A stretch of DNA of 64,000 nt. It comes from Planctomycetota bacterium (GTDB lineage: Bacteria; Planctomycetota; UBA1135; JADKAF01). Shown here piece after piece: positions 9,757-17,323 of the stretch. Below the pieces are notes generated by a model. It saw nothing but the letters and a program-made list of their open reading frames with translations. It was not told where the DNA came from and did not search any database. How positions within the stretch are numbered: position 1 is the first letter of the stretch; each line of letters begins with the position of its first letter. A program made the translations under genes and the position numbers. Where the stretch lies: NCBI GenBank assembly GCA_016719295.1, contig JADKAF010000001.1:4154001-4218000 (forward strand). The letters run 5' to 3'.

Positions 9757-9764
9757 GCCGCGCG
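9370..9764 (+). repeat. Near-identical 3' segment shared by the two PKD genes (copy B)
   Basis: Partner of 7176-7570, in direct orientation 2194 bp downstream. Confidence 0.85.
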
Positions 9765-10079
9765 AGCTCGTCGCTCCAGAAGGGCGCGCGTCGGAGCTCG
9801 GCTCCGGCGCGCGCTCTCGTTTCGGCTCCGCGTGATCACGGAGGTGCGGGCCGTGCTCTTCTCCGCGGCCGCGACCGGTCCTGGCGTCGAGTGCGGCCCA
9901 AGCCTGCTCGCCGTGCTCGTGCGCATCGGCATGGTGTTCGAGGACCCGCTTCCGGCCCCATGCACGAGCGAGGAGCCCTGATCCGCGGTGCCATTTCGGG
10001 GAAAGGGCGTGATGTTCCCGGCGCGTTTCGGCTTGGAACGGTGGAAACACCTCCTCGTGGATCGCCAGGACCAACTCCG
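9757..10079. other. Intergenic stretch between secreted-protein genes
   Basis: This 323-bp spacer holds the hairpin terminator of PKD copy 2 near its start and then the promoter region of the next gene. I see no convincing coding sequence, RNA gene or repeat in the remainder. An AGGA about 11 bases before 10080 may serve as the ribosome binding site. Confidence 0.6.
9784..9822 (+). terminator. Hairpin terminator after PKD copy 2
   Basis: GCGCGCG at 9784-9790 plus CGGAGC at 9792-9797 pair with GCTCCG at 9801-9806 plus CGCGCGC at 9808-9814 around a 3-base loop, with a T-G mismatch. TCTCGTTT follows. Confidence 0.7.
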
Positions 10080-11135
10080 ATGAATCGAACCCTCTCCGCG
10101 CTCTCCGCCGCCCTGCTCGCGAGCACGCTCTCCGCCCAGACCACCGTCATCTTCCCGCCCGACCACGCGACCGTCGAAGGCAGCTCCTCCAGCTCCGACT
10201 TCCCGTTCGCCGGCGGCGTCGGACGCAACCAGGGCATCTACTCGCGCCACTTCCTGAACATCCCGAACGGCGCCACGATCACGCACGTCGGCATCCGTCC
10301 GGACGCCGCGTCGACCGCTACCGGCCGCCAGATCCAGCTCGAGGTCCGCATGGGCCACTGCATCCTGGATATCGGCAGCGTCTCGGGCACCTTCGCGACG
10401 AACTACAACACACCGCCGGTCACGGTGTTCACGCAGAAGATCGTGACGCTGCCCGATCTGACTGGCGCGAACCCCGGCCCCGCGACGCAGCATGTGCTCA
10501 TTCCGCTCGACACGCCCTTCGTCTACGACCGCACGAAGAACCTGATCGTCGACTACATCATCTCGGCGAACAGCGCGGGCAACGTCGCGTTCACCTACCC
10601 GAGCGATGTCGCGAGCTGGATCGCCTCGCGCACGACCTTCGGAACCTCGTGCACGCACTCGAACGGTCGCGTGCCCGCGCTGAATACGACCAACGGCTTC
10701 GTGAACGGCACCTGGAACATCAGCTTGACGAACGGTCTCCAGAACGCGCCCTACACGATGCACGTCGGCGCGGGCACGTCGAGCTGGGCCGGCATCCCGC
10801 TGCCCTTCCCCCTCGCCGGGCTCGGCGCGCCGAACTGCTCTCTGCTCGTCGAGTTCCCGGTGACGCTCTCGGGCCGCACCAGCACCTCGGGCACGGCCTC
10901 GGTCGCGGCGCCGGTGCCGAACTGGATCGAGCTCAACGACGTGACCTTCTACGCCCAGGTGCTGATCCTCGACCTCTTCGCCAACTCGCTCGGCGTGATC
11001 ACGACGAACGGGGCCTCGACGACCTTCGGCATCGAGCCGCAGTTCACCTACGTCGATGCCGCGAACAACCCGCTCGCCACCACGGGCAGCCGCCGTATCC
11101 GCAACGGACACGTCGGGGTCTTCCGCTACAACTAG
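10080..11135 (+). CDS. Secreted protein with a lineage-type C-terminal domain
   Basis: A 351-residue exported protein: signal peptide (MNRTLSALSAALLASTLSAQ), an N-terminal beta-rich domain starting TVIFPPDHATVEG that resembles the N-terminal domain of the gene at 7708 (VVLPNGFATVEG), and a C-terminal domain of about 85 residues beginning near SWAGIPLPFPLAGLGAPNC and containing a FYAQVLILDLFANSLG block. A matching domain ends the kelch protein at 61075 and, in part, the NHL protein at 15527. Function is unknown. The shared C-terminus suggests a common way of sorting or anchoring the proteins outside the cell, which is inference. A GC hairpin follows the stop. Confidence 0.85.
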   Translation: MNRTLSALSAALLASTLSAQTTVIFPPDHATVEGSSSSSDFPFAGGVGRNQGIYSRHFLNIPNGATITHVGIRPDAASTATGRQIQLEVRMGHCILDIGSVSGTFATNYNTPPVTVFTQKIVTLPDLTGANPGPATQHVLIPLDTPFVYDRTKNLIVDYIISANSAGNVAFTYPSDVASWIASRTTFGTSCTHSNGRVPALNTTNGFVNGTWNISLTNGLQNAPYTMHVGAGTSSWAGIPLPFPLAGLGAPNCSLLVEFPVTLSGRTSTSGTASVAAPVPNWIELNDVTFYAQVLILDLFANSLGVITTNGASTTFGIEPQFTYVDAANNPLATTGSRRIRNGHVGVFRYN

Positions 11136-11144
11136 ACCGCTCCC

Positions 11145-11164
11145 CGGAGCGCTCCTGCGCTCCG
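11145..11164 (+). terminator. Short GC hairpin after the secreted protein
   Basis: CGGAGCG at 11145-11151 pairs with CGCTCCG at 11158-11164 around a 6-base loop, 10 bp past the stop. There is no T tract, so terminator function is likely but not certain. Confidence 0.5.
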
Positions 11165-11265
11165 ACGCCCGCGCCTTCCGCTCCGTCTTGCCAAGGCCCT
11201 GGCTGCTGCGTACCGTGCGCCCCTGATCCCTGGGCGACGGCCGCGGCTGCCAGGGCCTTGCCGTG

Positions 11266-11403
11266 TGATTGGTTCGACGGCTGACGCCGTCGAGACGCGG
11301 TGATTGGTTCGACGGCTGACGCCGTCGAGACGCGGTGATTGGTTCGACGGCTGACGCCGTCGAGACGCGGTGTTGGTTCGACGGGTGAGGCCATCGAGAC
11401 GAG
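11266..11403 (+). repeat. Tandem 35-bp hairpin repeat, three perfect copies plus one degenerate
   Basis: Units at 11266-11300, 11301-11335 and 11336-11370 are identical. A fourth, diverged unit (11371-11403) ends just before the ATG at 11405. Each unit contains TCGACGGC-TGAC-GCCGTCGA, an 8-bp stem with a 4-base loop, so the array can form a row of hairpins. There are no spacers between units, which excludes a CRISPR. It forms the whole upstream region of the YbjQ-like gene. Confidence 0.9.
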
Positions 11404-11404
11404 C

Positions 11405-11725
11405 ATGATCCTGACCACGACACCCAGCATCGAAGGGAAGCGCGTGACGAGCTACTGCGGCGTCGTCACCGGCGAAGCGATCCTCGGCGCGAATCTCTTC
11501 AAGGACCTGTTTGCGAACATCCGCGACCTCGTCGGGGGCCGCTCGGCGACCTACGAGAAGGAGCTGCGGCGCGCGCGGGAGATCGCCCTCGACGAGCTCG
11601 CCGAAAGCGCCCGCGAGCTCGGCGCGAACGCGGTGATCGGGATCGACCTCGACTACGAGACGATCGGTTCCAGCGGCAGCATGCTGATGGTGACGGCGAG
11701 CGGCACGGCGGTCGTCGTCGAGTGA
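11405..11725 (+). CDS. YbjQ/UPF0145 family protein
   Basis: A 106-residue cytoplasmic protein of the YbjQ (UPF0145, DUF74) family, thought to form ring-shaped pentamers and often described as putative heavy-metal binding; no firm function is known. Family features seen are the start MILTTTPSIEG, the middle VVTGEAILGANLFKDLFA, then GGRSATYEKEL and the end LGANAVIGIDLDYETI. Length and motif order match full-length members. The start is ATG 11405, directly after the degenerate fourth unit of the 35-bp repeat, which therefore occupies its 5' leader and could affect expression. Confidence 0.92.
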   Translation: MILTTTPSIEGKRVTSYCGVVTGEAILGANLFKDLFANIRDLVGGRSATYEKELRRAREIALDELAESARELGANAVIGIDLDYETIGSSGSMLMVTASGTAVVVE

Positions 11726-11771
11726 TGCGCGTGCGAAACCCTGCGCTGCGAGAGCGCGCGGAGCGCTGCTG

Positions 11772-13475
11772 ATGACCCTGAGCCTCCTCGCGCTGGGGTT
11801 CCTCGCGCTGGTCTCGCTCGGCTACCGCCTCTACGGCGGCTTCGTCGCGCGGAAGCTCGCGCTCGACGATCGCCGCGCGACGCCTGCGGTCGAGCTGGAG
11901 GACGGGCGAGACTTCGTGCCGACGCCGCGCTTCTACTTGTTCGGCCAGCACTTCTCGGCGATCGCCGCGGCCGGGCCGATCGCGGGGCCGATCCTAGCGG
12001 CGCAGAACTTCGGCTGGCTGCCGTGTCTGCTCTGGATCGGGCTCGGCGTCGTGTTCATCGGCGCGGTGCACGACTTCGCGACGCTGGTGGCCTCCGTGCG
12101 CCATCGCGGGCACTCGATCGCCGACATCGCGCGCGAGCACCTGGGTCCGCGCGCGGGCTACGCGCTGACGCTCTTCCTCTGGATCGCGCTGATCTACGTG
12201 ATCGTCGCCTTCGTCGACATCACGGCGGGCACCTTCGTCACGGGCGGCGAGGATCTCGCGGGCGCGCGCGGGGAGTTCAACCGCGGCGGCGCGGTGGCCG
12301 CGGCGAGCACGGGCTACCTCGTGCTGGCGCTGCTGCTCGGGCTGCTGCGGCGCTTCACACGTTTGCCGCTCGCGTTGCTCACCCTGCTCTTCGTTCCGGC
12401 GATCCTGGCGATGAGCTGGCTCGGCACCGAGATCTCGACGCTGCTCCTCTTCTCCCGCGAGACCTGGGCGCTGCTGATCCTCGGCTACTGCTTCCTCGCC
12501 TCGCTCTCGCCGGTCTGGCTCCTGCTCCAGCCGCGCGGCTATCTCGGCGGCTTCGTGCTCTACGCGGCGCTCTTGCTCGGCGTGCTCGGGGTCTTCTGCG
12601 GCGGCTACGCGATCCAGCAGCCGGCGTTCAAGACCTGGGACCTCGGCACGGCGACGGGGCAGCTCTTCCCCTTCCTCTTCGTCACGATCGCCTGCGGCGC
12701 GTGCTCGGGCTTCCACGGGCTCGTCTGCTCGGGCACGACCTCGAAGCAGGTCGCGAAGGAATCGCACACGCTGAGCGTGGGCTACGGCGCGATGCTGGCC
12801 GAGGGCTGCGTCGCGTTCCTGGCCCTCGTCACGGTGATGATCTTCACCAACGAGGAGCTGCGCGGCCTCTCGCCGGGCGCCGTCTACGGCCAGGGCATCG
12901 GCCGCTTCCTGGAGCTCCTGCTCGGCGAAGGGCAGCGCGCGTTCGCGATCACCTTCGGCGCGATGGTCTTCTCGACCTTCGTCTTCGACACGATCGACGT
13001 CTGCACGCGCCTCGGGCGCTACCTGCTGCAGGAGATCCTGGGCTGGCGCAGTACCCTCGGCGCGGTCCTCGCGACCTTCGTCACCGTCGCCGTGCCGGGG
13101 CTCTTCCTCTCGCTCGGCGGCAGCGGCGGCTATCTCCGCTTCTGGTCGCTCTTCGGCGCGTCGAACCAGCTCCTCGCGGCGCTGACCTTCCTCTCGATCC
13201 TGGTGTGGCTGCGCACGCGCGGGACCAGCGCGCTCTTCGTGTGGTTGCCGCTGGCCTTCCTCCTGCCGATGACCACCTGGGCGCTCTTGAAGATCGCGCT
13301 CGCGAGCTTCGCCGCGGCGCAGGGCTTCGACCTCCAGGCCGTGAACGGCCTCGCCGCCTCGCTCCTCCTCCTGCTCGCGCTGGTGCTCCTCGCAGCGAGC
13401 TGGCAACGTCTGCGCTCGATCCCGCGCCCGCCCGTCGCTACCTCTACCGCCGACCGAGCACTGCATGAGCTCTGA
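11772..13475 (+). CDS. cstA: CstA-family carbon starvation / peptide or pyruvate transporter
   Basis: A 567-residue polytopic membrane protein of the CstA family, whose members take up peptides or pyruvate. Family signatures present are the N-terminal YRLYGGFVARK, GQHFSAIAAAGPIAGPILA, the DFATLVASVRHRGHSIADIA block and SGFHGLVCSGTTSKQVAKE. About 15 hydrophobic segments are visible. GGAG lies about 8 bp before the ATG. Its last 11 bp overlap the start of the MFS carrier gene, so the two transporters are translationally coupled. Which substrate this copy uses cannot be told from the sequence. Confidence 0.92.
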   Translation: MTLSLLALGFLALVSLGYRLYGGFVARKLALDDRRATPAVELEDGRDFVPTPRFYLFGQHFSAIAAAGPIAGPILAAQNFGWLPCLLWIGLGVVFIGAVHDFATLVASVRHRGHSIADIAREHLGPRAGYALTLFLWIALIYVIVAFVDITAGTFVTGGEDLAGARGEFNRGGAVAAASTGYLVLALLLGLLRRFTRLPLALLTLLFVPAILAMSWLGTEISTLLLFSRETWALLILGYCFLASLSPVWLLLQPRGYLGGFVLYAALLLGVLGVFCGGYAIQQPAFKTWDLGTATGQLFPFLFVTIACGACSGFHGLVCSGTTSKQVAKESHTLSVGYGAMLAEGCVAFLALVTVMIFTNEELRGLSPGAVYGQGIGRFLELLLGEGQRAFAITFGAMVFSTFVFDTIDVCTRLGRYLLQEILGWRSTLGAVLATFVTVAVPGLFLSLGGSGGYLRFWSLFGASNQLLAALTFLSILVWLRTRGTSALFVWLPLAFLLPMTTWALLKIALASFAAAQGFDLQAVNGLAASLLLLLALVLLAASWQRLRSIPRPPVATSTADRALHEL

Positions 13476-14709
13476 ACTGCTGCGCGCCGATGCCGGCCAC
13501 CGCCCGAAGATGGTCCTCGCCGCGGCGCTGCTCGGCTGGCTCTTCGATGGCTTCGAGATGGGGCTCTTTCCCGTCATCGCGCGCCCCGCGCTGCAGAACC
13601 TCTTGGGCGCGCCCAGCGAAGCGGCGATCGGCGAGTGGGTCGGCATCCTCACCGCCTGCTTCCTCGTCGGGGCCGCGTGCGGCGGGTTCCTCTTCGGGTG
13701 GCTCGGCGACAAGATCGGCCGCGTCCGCGCCCTCTCGGCCAGCATCCTCTGCTACTCCTTGGTGACGGGCCTCGGCTACTTCGCGACGAGCCCCGAGCAG
13801 CTCGCGGCGTTGCGCTTCGTCGCGGCGCTCGGCATGGGCGGCGAGTGGGCGCTCGGCGTGGCCCTCGTGATGGAGGTCTGGAGCGACAAGCATCGCCCGC
13901 TCCTCGCCGGTGTCATCGGCGCCTCGGCGAACATCGGCTTCTTCCTCGTGGGCCTGGTCGCGCGTGTCTTCCCCGTCACGACGGACTCGTGGCGCTTCAT
14001 GCTGATCGTGGGCGTGCTGCCGGCGCTCCTCGTCTTCTTCATCCGCCTCGGGGTGCCCGAGTCGCGGCGCTGGCAGGAAGCGGTGAAGAAGACGCCGTCG
14101 AAGCCGCTGCGCGAGGTCTTCGGCCCGATCTACCGCACGCGCACGCTGCTCGGCATCGGGCTCGCCTCCGTCGCCCTCATCGGCACCTGGGGCTCCGTCG
14201 AATGGCTGCCGACCTGGGCCGACCAGCTCGTCGCGGGCAAGGACCCCGACGCGAAGGCCAACACCCAGATGCTGCGCTCGGCGGGCTCGCTCCTCGGCTG
14301 CTTGATCGGACCGCTGATCGGCGCCGCGATCGGACGGCGTGGTGCCTACGCCGTGCTCTGCGTCGTGGCCCTCGGCATCAGCGCGTATCTCTTCCGCGCG
14401 ATCGACAGCTACGGCCCCATGTTCCAGCTCTTCACCGTGCTGATGGGTGCCGCGTCGACGACCTTCTACGGGCTCTTCCCGCTCTACTTCGCCGAGCTCT
14501 TCCCGACGCGCATCCGCGCGACCGGACAAGGCGTCTGCTACAACACGGGCCGCATCTTCGCCGCGATCGGCGCGCTCTACGCTGGTTCGCTGGTGGCGAG
14601 CTTCGGCAGCTACCCGCAGGCCTCGGCGGTGATCACGCTCATCTACGGCGCGGGTCTCTTCCTGGTCTTCTTCGCGCCCGAGACGAAGGGCCAAAAGCTC
14701 CAGGACTGA
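13465..14709 (+). CDS. MFS transporter, sugar/organic-acid type
   Basis: A 414-residue major facilitator with about 12 transmembrane segments. TM1 carries the DGFEMGLFPV motif typical of aromatic-acid/sialate-type MFS carriers. The loop 2-3 signature is GWLGDKIGRVRAL, and TM4 is preceded by RFVAALGMGGEWALG. The C-terminal half contains YFAELFPTRIRATGQG, another hallmark of the sugar/acid porters. The ATG lies inside the end of cstA (11-bp overlap). The stop codon TGA (14707-14709) touches the left edge of a 79-bp palindrome that also receives the converging yhhQ gene. The substrate is probably a small organic acid or sugar, an inference from family and partner. Confidence 0.9.
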   Translation: MSSELLRADAGHRPKMVLAAALLGWLFDGFEMGLFPVIARPALQNLLGAPSEAAIGEWVGILTACFLVGAACGGFLFGWLGDKIGRVRALSASILCYSLVTGLGYFATSPEQLAALRFVAALGMGGEWALGVALVMEVWSDKHRPLLAGVIGASANIGFFLVGLVARVFPVTTDSWRFMLIVGVLPALLVFFIRLGVPESRRWQEAVKKTPSKPLREVFGPIYRTRTLLGIGLASVALIGTWGSVEWLPTWADQLVAGKDPDAKANTQMLRSAGSLLGCLIGPLIGAAIGRRGAYAVLCVVALGISAYLFRAIDSYGPMFQLFTVLMGAASTTFYGLFPLYFAELFPTRIRATGQGVCYNTGRIFAAIGALYAGSLVASFGSYPQASAVITLIYGAGLFLVFFAPETKGQKLQD

Positions 14710-14787
14710 AACCGAACGTACGGTGCCAGAGCAAATTCCTCCGGTTACTAACCGGAGGAATTTGCTCTGGCACCGTACGTTCGGTTT
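14709..14787. repeat. 79-bp perfect palindrome between converging genes
   Basis: Arms 14709-14747 and 14749-14787 are exact reverse complements (39 bp each) around the single base C14748. The arms contain CCGAACGTACGG and GCCAGAGCAAATTCCTCCGG. The yhhQ stop codon lies at the centre, the MFS stop at the left edge, so about 12 codons of yhhQ are written in the palindrome. The AT-rich core AAATTCC is unlike the surroundings. It could act as a bidirectional terminator, but its length and perfection suggest an inserted REP/MITE-like unit. Confidence 0.9.
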
Positions 14788-15509
14788 GCGCCCGCGAGCG
14801 CACGCTCGCGCAGCTCGATCCCCTCGCGCCCGAGGAAGCGGTCGAGCGCCCAGTGCCCGAGGTAGATGATCGGCGTCATGCCGATCGCGATCGCGAGCTT
14901 GTAGATCAGGTTCGTCGTCGCGATCTCGAAGCAGAGCTCCAAGGACTTCTGGCTCGCTTCGCTCGCGAGATAGTGGAAGGCGAGGAAGATCACGATGTAG
15001 GAGTCGAGGATCTGCGAGACCACGGTGGAGCCCGTGGCGCGAAGCCAGATATGGCGATCCTTCGTCCAGACGCGCAGCTTGTGGAACACCTGGATGTCGA
15101 CCATCTGGCCGATCATGTAGGCGATCACCGAGGCGATGATGATCACCTCCGAGTTCAGGAAGACCGTGTTGAACTCGGCATCGCCGACGTTGGAGAAGGA
15201 CGCCGCGGGGATCTCGCGCCCGACGTAGATCACGCCGAACGCCAGAGTGATGCACGCGGTGCCGACCAGCGTCGTGAAGCGCACCAGGCGCCGCCCGTAG
15301 TACTCGTTCAGCAGGTCCGTGATGAGGAAGGTGAACGGGAACGGGACGACGCCCATCGTCAGCGTGAGCGCGCTGATCCCGAGGACGGGCAGGATGGGCC
15401 AGCCCTCCGTCGGGATCTGGAAGAGCTTCGCCCCCGTGAGCTCCGCCATCAGGAGGAAGGTCACGAAGGCGGCGTTCAGGACGACGAAGAGGAGCTGACC
15501 GCGAGTCAT
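14748..15509 (-). CDS. yhhQ: Queuosine precursor transporter, YhhQ family
   Basis: A 253-residue inner-membrane protein of the VUT_1/YhhQ family, which imports queuosine precursors (preQ0/preQ1) for tRNA modification. Diagnostic blocks are FTFLITDLLNEYYGRR, SEVIIIASVIAYMIGQMVDI and WLRATGSTVVSQILDS, with about six to seven transmembrane segments. GGGGAG precedes ATG 15509. It starts 17 bp after the stop of the NHL gene on the same strand. The last 12 or so residues (about NRTYGARANSSG) are encoded by the right arm of the 79-bp palindrome and are probably not part of the ancestral protein. Confidence 0.93.
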   Translation of the reverse strand: MTRGQLLFVVLNAAFVTFLLMAELTGAKLFQIPTEGWPILPVLGISALTLTMGVVPFPFTFLITDLLNEYYGRRLVRFTTLVGTACITLAFGVIYVGREIPAASFSNVGDAEFNTVFLNSEVIIIASVIAYMIGQMVDIQVFHKLRVWTKDRHIWLRATGSTVVSQILDSYIVIFLAFHYLASEASQKSLELCFEIATTNLIYKLAIAIGMTPIIYLGHWALDRFLGREGIELRERALAGANRTYGARANSSG

Positions 15510-15526
15510 GCTCCCCTTCTAGCGGC

Positions 15527-16741
15527 TCAGCGCAGGGTTTCCACGACGAGGTTCGAGAACTTGCAGGAGGCGTCGAAGGCCTGCAGGTGGAGCGAGAGCC
15601 CTTGCAGCAACGGATCGACCGGCGCCTGCAAGCGGAAGCGCCCGCTGGCATCGGCGCGCGCGGGATAGAGCTCGGGCTGCGCGATGCCGAGGAAGGCCGC
15701 ACCGCAGCCGGGGAGGAGGACGCTGGCCCCCGCGGTGCCGAAGAGCAGCGCGAAGGGCGCGCTCGGCGTGAGATGGCGTAGCTCGAGAGCATTCACCTGT
15801 CCGGCGATGCCCGGCTCGAGGCGCGAGAGCACGACCTCGCGCGTCGGTCGCGCGGCAAGGAAGACCGCCCCTTGCAGTCCGCCGGCACCCTGCGCGACGA
15901 GGCGCCGGATGCGCGCGCCGCTGCCGCCGTCCCAGAGCTGCACGTTGTTCTGCGCGAGGCTCGTCGACACGAGGTGATTCCCCACGGGCGAGAGCGCGAA
16001 GCCCGTGATGCCGGCGTGCGGTGTCGCGAAGGCGCCCATCGAGGCGCCGTTTCGCGCGTAGCGCAGGATCTGCCCCGTCGTCTCGCTGCTCACCAAGAGA
16101 TGCCCATCGCTGCGGAAACGCAGCGTGCGCGGCCGCTGCAATCCGCCCGCACCGGCCGCGACGAAGGTGCCGAGGAAGGCGCCCGTGCGCCCGTCGTAGC
16201 GGAGCACGCGGTCGTTGTTGTAGCTGGGCACGTAGAGATGCCCGTCGGGCCCGAACGCGATCCCCGCGTCGGGGCCGTCGAGGCCGCCGCTCCCCGCCGC
16301 CACGAAGAGCCCGAGGAAGGCGCCGGTTCGCGCATCGAAGCGGTGGATCGCGTCGGTGGCGAAGCTCGCGACGTAGATCGCGCCGTCGGGGCCGAACGCG
16401 ATGCCGGTCGGGTTCACGAGGCCGCCGGTCTCGTCGAGCGGCGTCGCCGGGTCGTCGACGATGAACTCGCCGAGGAGGGCCAGGCTCGTCGCGTCGTAGC
16501 GCAGCACGCGGTTCGTCCCCTCGGAGACGATGTAGAGGAACCCCGCGTCATCGAAGGCGATGCCCATCGGTTGCGCGATGGGGCCGATCGAGCCGAGACT
16601 GGCGCCGGTGGCGGCGTCATAGCGATGGACGGCGTTGCTGAAGAAGCCGGAGATGAGCAGCTCGTCTTGAGCAACGGCTCCGGAGAAAGGGAAGAGCAGT
16701 CCGAGAGCGAGCGCGCCGAAGCGCAGCGACGACGGAATCAT
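15527..16741 (-). CDS. Secreted NHL/SMP-30-like beta-propeller protein
   Basis: A 404-residue exported protein with a signal peptide (MIPSSLRFGALALGLL, cut near AVAQD). It then has six or so repeats of about 45-55 residues of the NHL/SMP-30 type, each with a G-x-x-x-[GS]-x-x-[LI]-Y-V-x-[SD] strand and a RxDAxTG or RYDGRTG turn, making a beta-propeller. The final 85 residues (from about LLFGTAGASVLLPGCG to the end) form a different domain whose GLSLHLQAFDAS block resembles the C-terminal domains of the proteins at 10080 and 61075. ATG 16741 starts the signal peptide but has no clear Shine-Dalgarno. The ligand is unknown. Confidence 0.87.
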   Translation of the reverse strand: MIPSSLRFGALALGLLFPFSGAVAQDELLISGFFSNAVHRYDAATGASLGSIGPIAQPMGIAFDDAGFLYIVSEGTNRVLRYDATSLALLGEFIVDDPATPLDETGGLVNPTGIAFGPDGAIYVASFATDAIHRFDARTGAFLGLFVAAGSGGLDGPDAGIAFGPDGHLYVPSYNNDRVLRYDGRTGAFLGTFVAAGAGGLQRPRTLRFRSDGHLLVSSETTGQILRYARNGASMGAFATPHAGITGFALSPVGNHLVSTSLAQNNVQLWDGGSGARIRRLVAQGAGGLQGAVFLAARPTREVVLSRLEPGIAGQVNALELRHLTPSAPFALLFGTAGASVLLPGCGAAFLGIAQPELYPARADASGRFRLQAPVDPLLQGLSLHLQAFDASCKFSNLVVETLR

Positions 16742-16777
16742 GGTGGGCAACGACGGGAGCAAGGACGGGAGGCGGGA

Positions 16778-17323
16778 TTGGGCACTCGATACGCAGCACT
16801 GCTCCGCGGCATCAACGTCGGTCGCGGAAATCGTCTCCCGATGGCGACGTGGAAGAAGCTCCTGGAGCAAGACGGCCTCGCGCGCGTAGCAACGCTCCTG
16901 GCCAGCGGTAACGCGGTCTTCGATGCGCCGGCGCGCAGGACTCCGAGCGCGCTCGCCCGCGCGATCGAGAAGGCCCTCGAAGCCGAGTGCGGCATCGCGA
17001 CGCGCGCCACGGTGCTCCGCGCGGAGGAGCTCACCGCCATCGCGGAGGAGAATCCGCTCCGCGACCAAGCGGCCGAGGCGTCGCGTCTGCTCCTCTGCGT
17101 CGCGGCTTCGCCCGCTGTCCACGCGCGCCTCCGCGCGTTGGCAGAAGGACGCGACTGGGGCAAGGAGCGCTTCGTGGCCACGGAGCGCGCGGCCTACCTC
17201 TGGCTCCCGAGCGGCGTCGCCGAGAGCTCCGCCTTCGAAGCGCTGCAGAAAGAGCTCGGCAAGGAATGCACGACGCGGAACCTCGCCACCTGGACGAAGC
17301 TCATCGCGCTGGCCGAGGCTTGA
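16778..17323 (+). CDS. DUF1697 family protein
   Basis: A 181-residue cytoplasmic protein of the DUF1697 family, of unknown function. It begins with the family hallmark TRYAALLRGINVGRGNRLPM and continues LLASGNAVFDAP and LLLCVAASPAV, ending with the usual TRNLATWTKLIALAEA. The start is TTG at 16778: no ATG or GTG gives the conserved N-terminus, and GGGAGG sits 5 bp upstream. The length equals that of full-length members. It diverges from the NHL gene across 36 bp, and its last 23 bp overlap the end of the converging AlbA_2 gene. Confidence 0.88.
   Translation: MGTRYAALLRGINVGRGNRLPMATWKKLLEQDGLARVATLLASGNAVFDAPARRTPSALARAIEKALEAECGIATRATVLRAEELTAIAEENPLRDQAAEASRLLLCVAASPAVHARLRALAEGRDWGKERFVATERAAYLWLPSGVAESSAFEALQKELGKECTTRNLATWTKLIALAEA

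Noticed and set aside
5388..10074. Long minus-strand reading frames of 550-810 codons opposite the PKD genes
   Set aside because: They are Arg/Asp/Gly/Val-rich without domains, as expected for frames antisense to GC-rich genes; the plus strand carries signal peptides and PKD motifs.
11266..11403. CRISPR array
   Set aside because: Units of 35 bp are directly joined with no spacers, and no cas gene is near.
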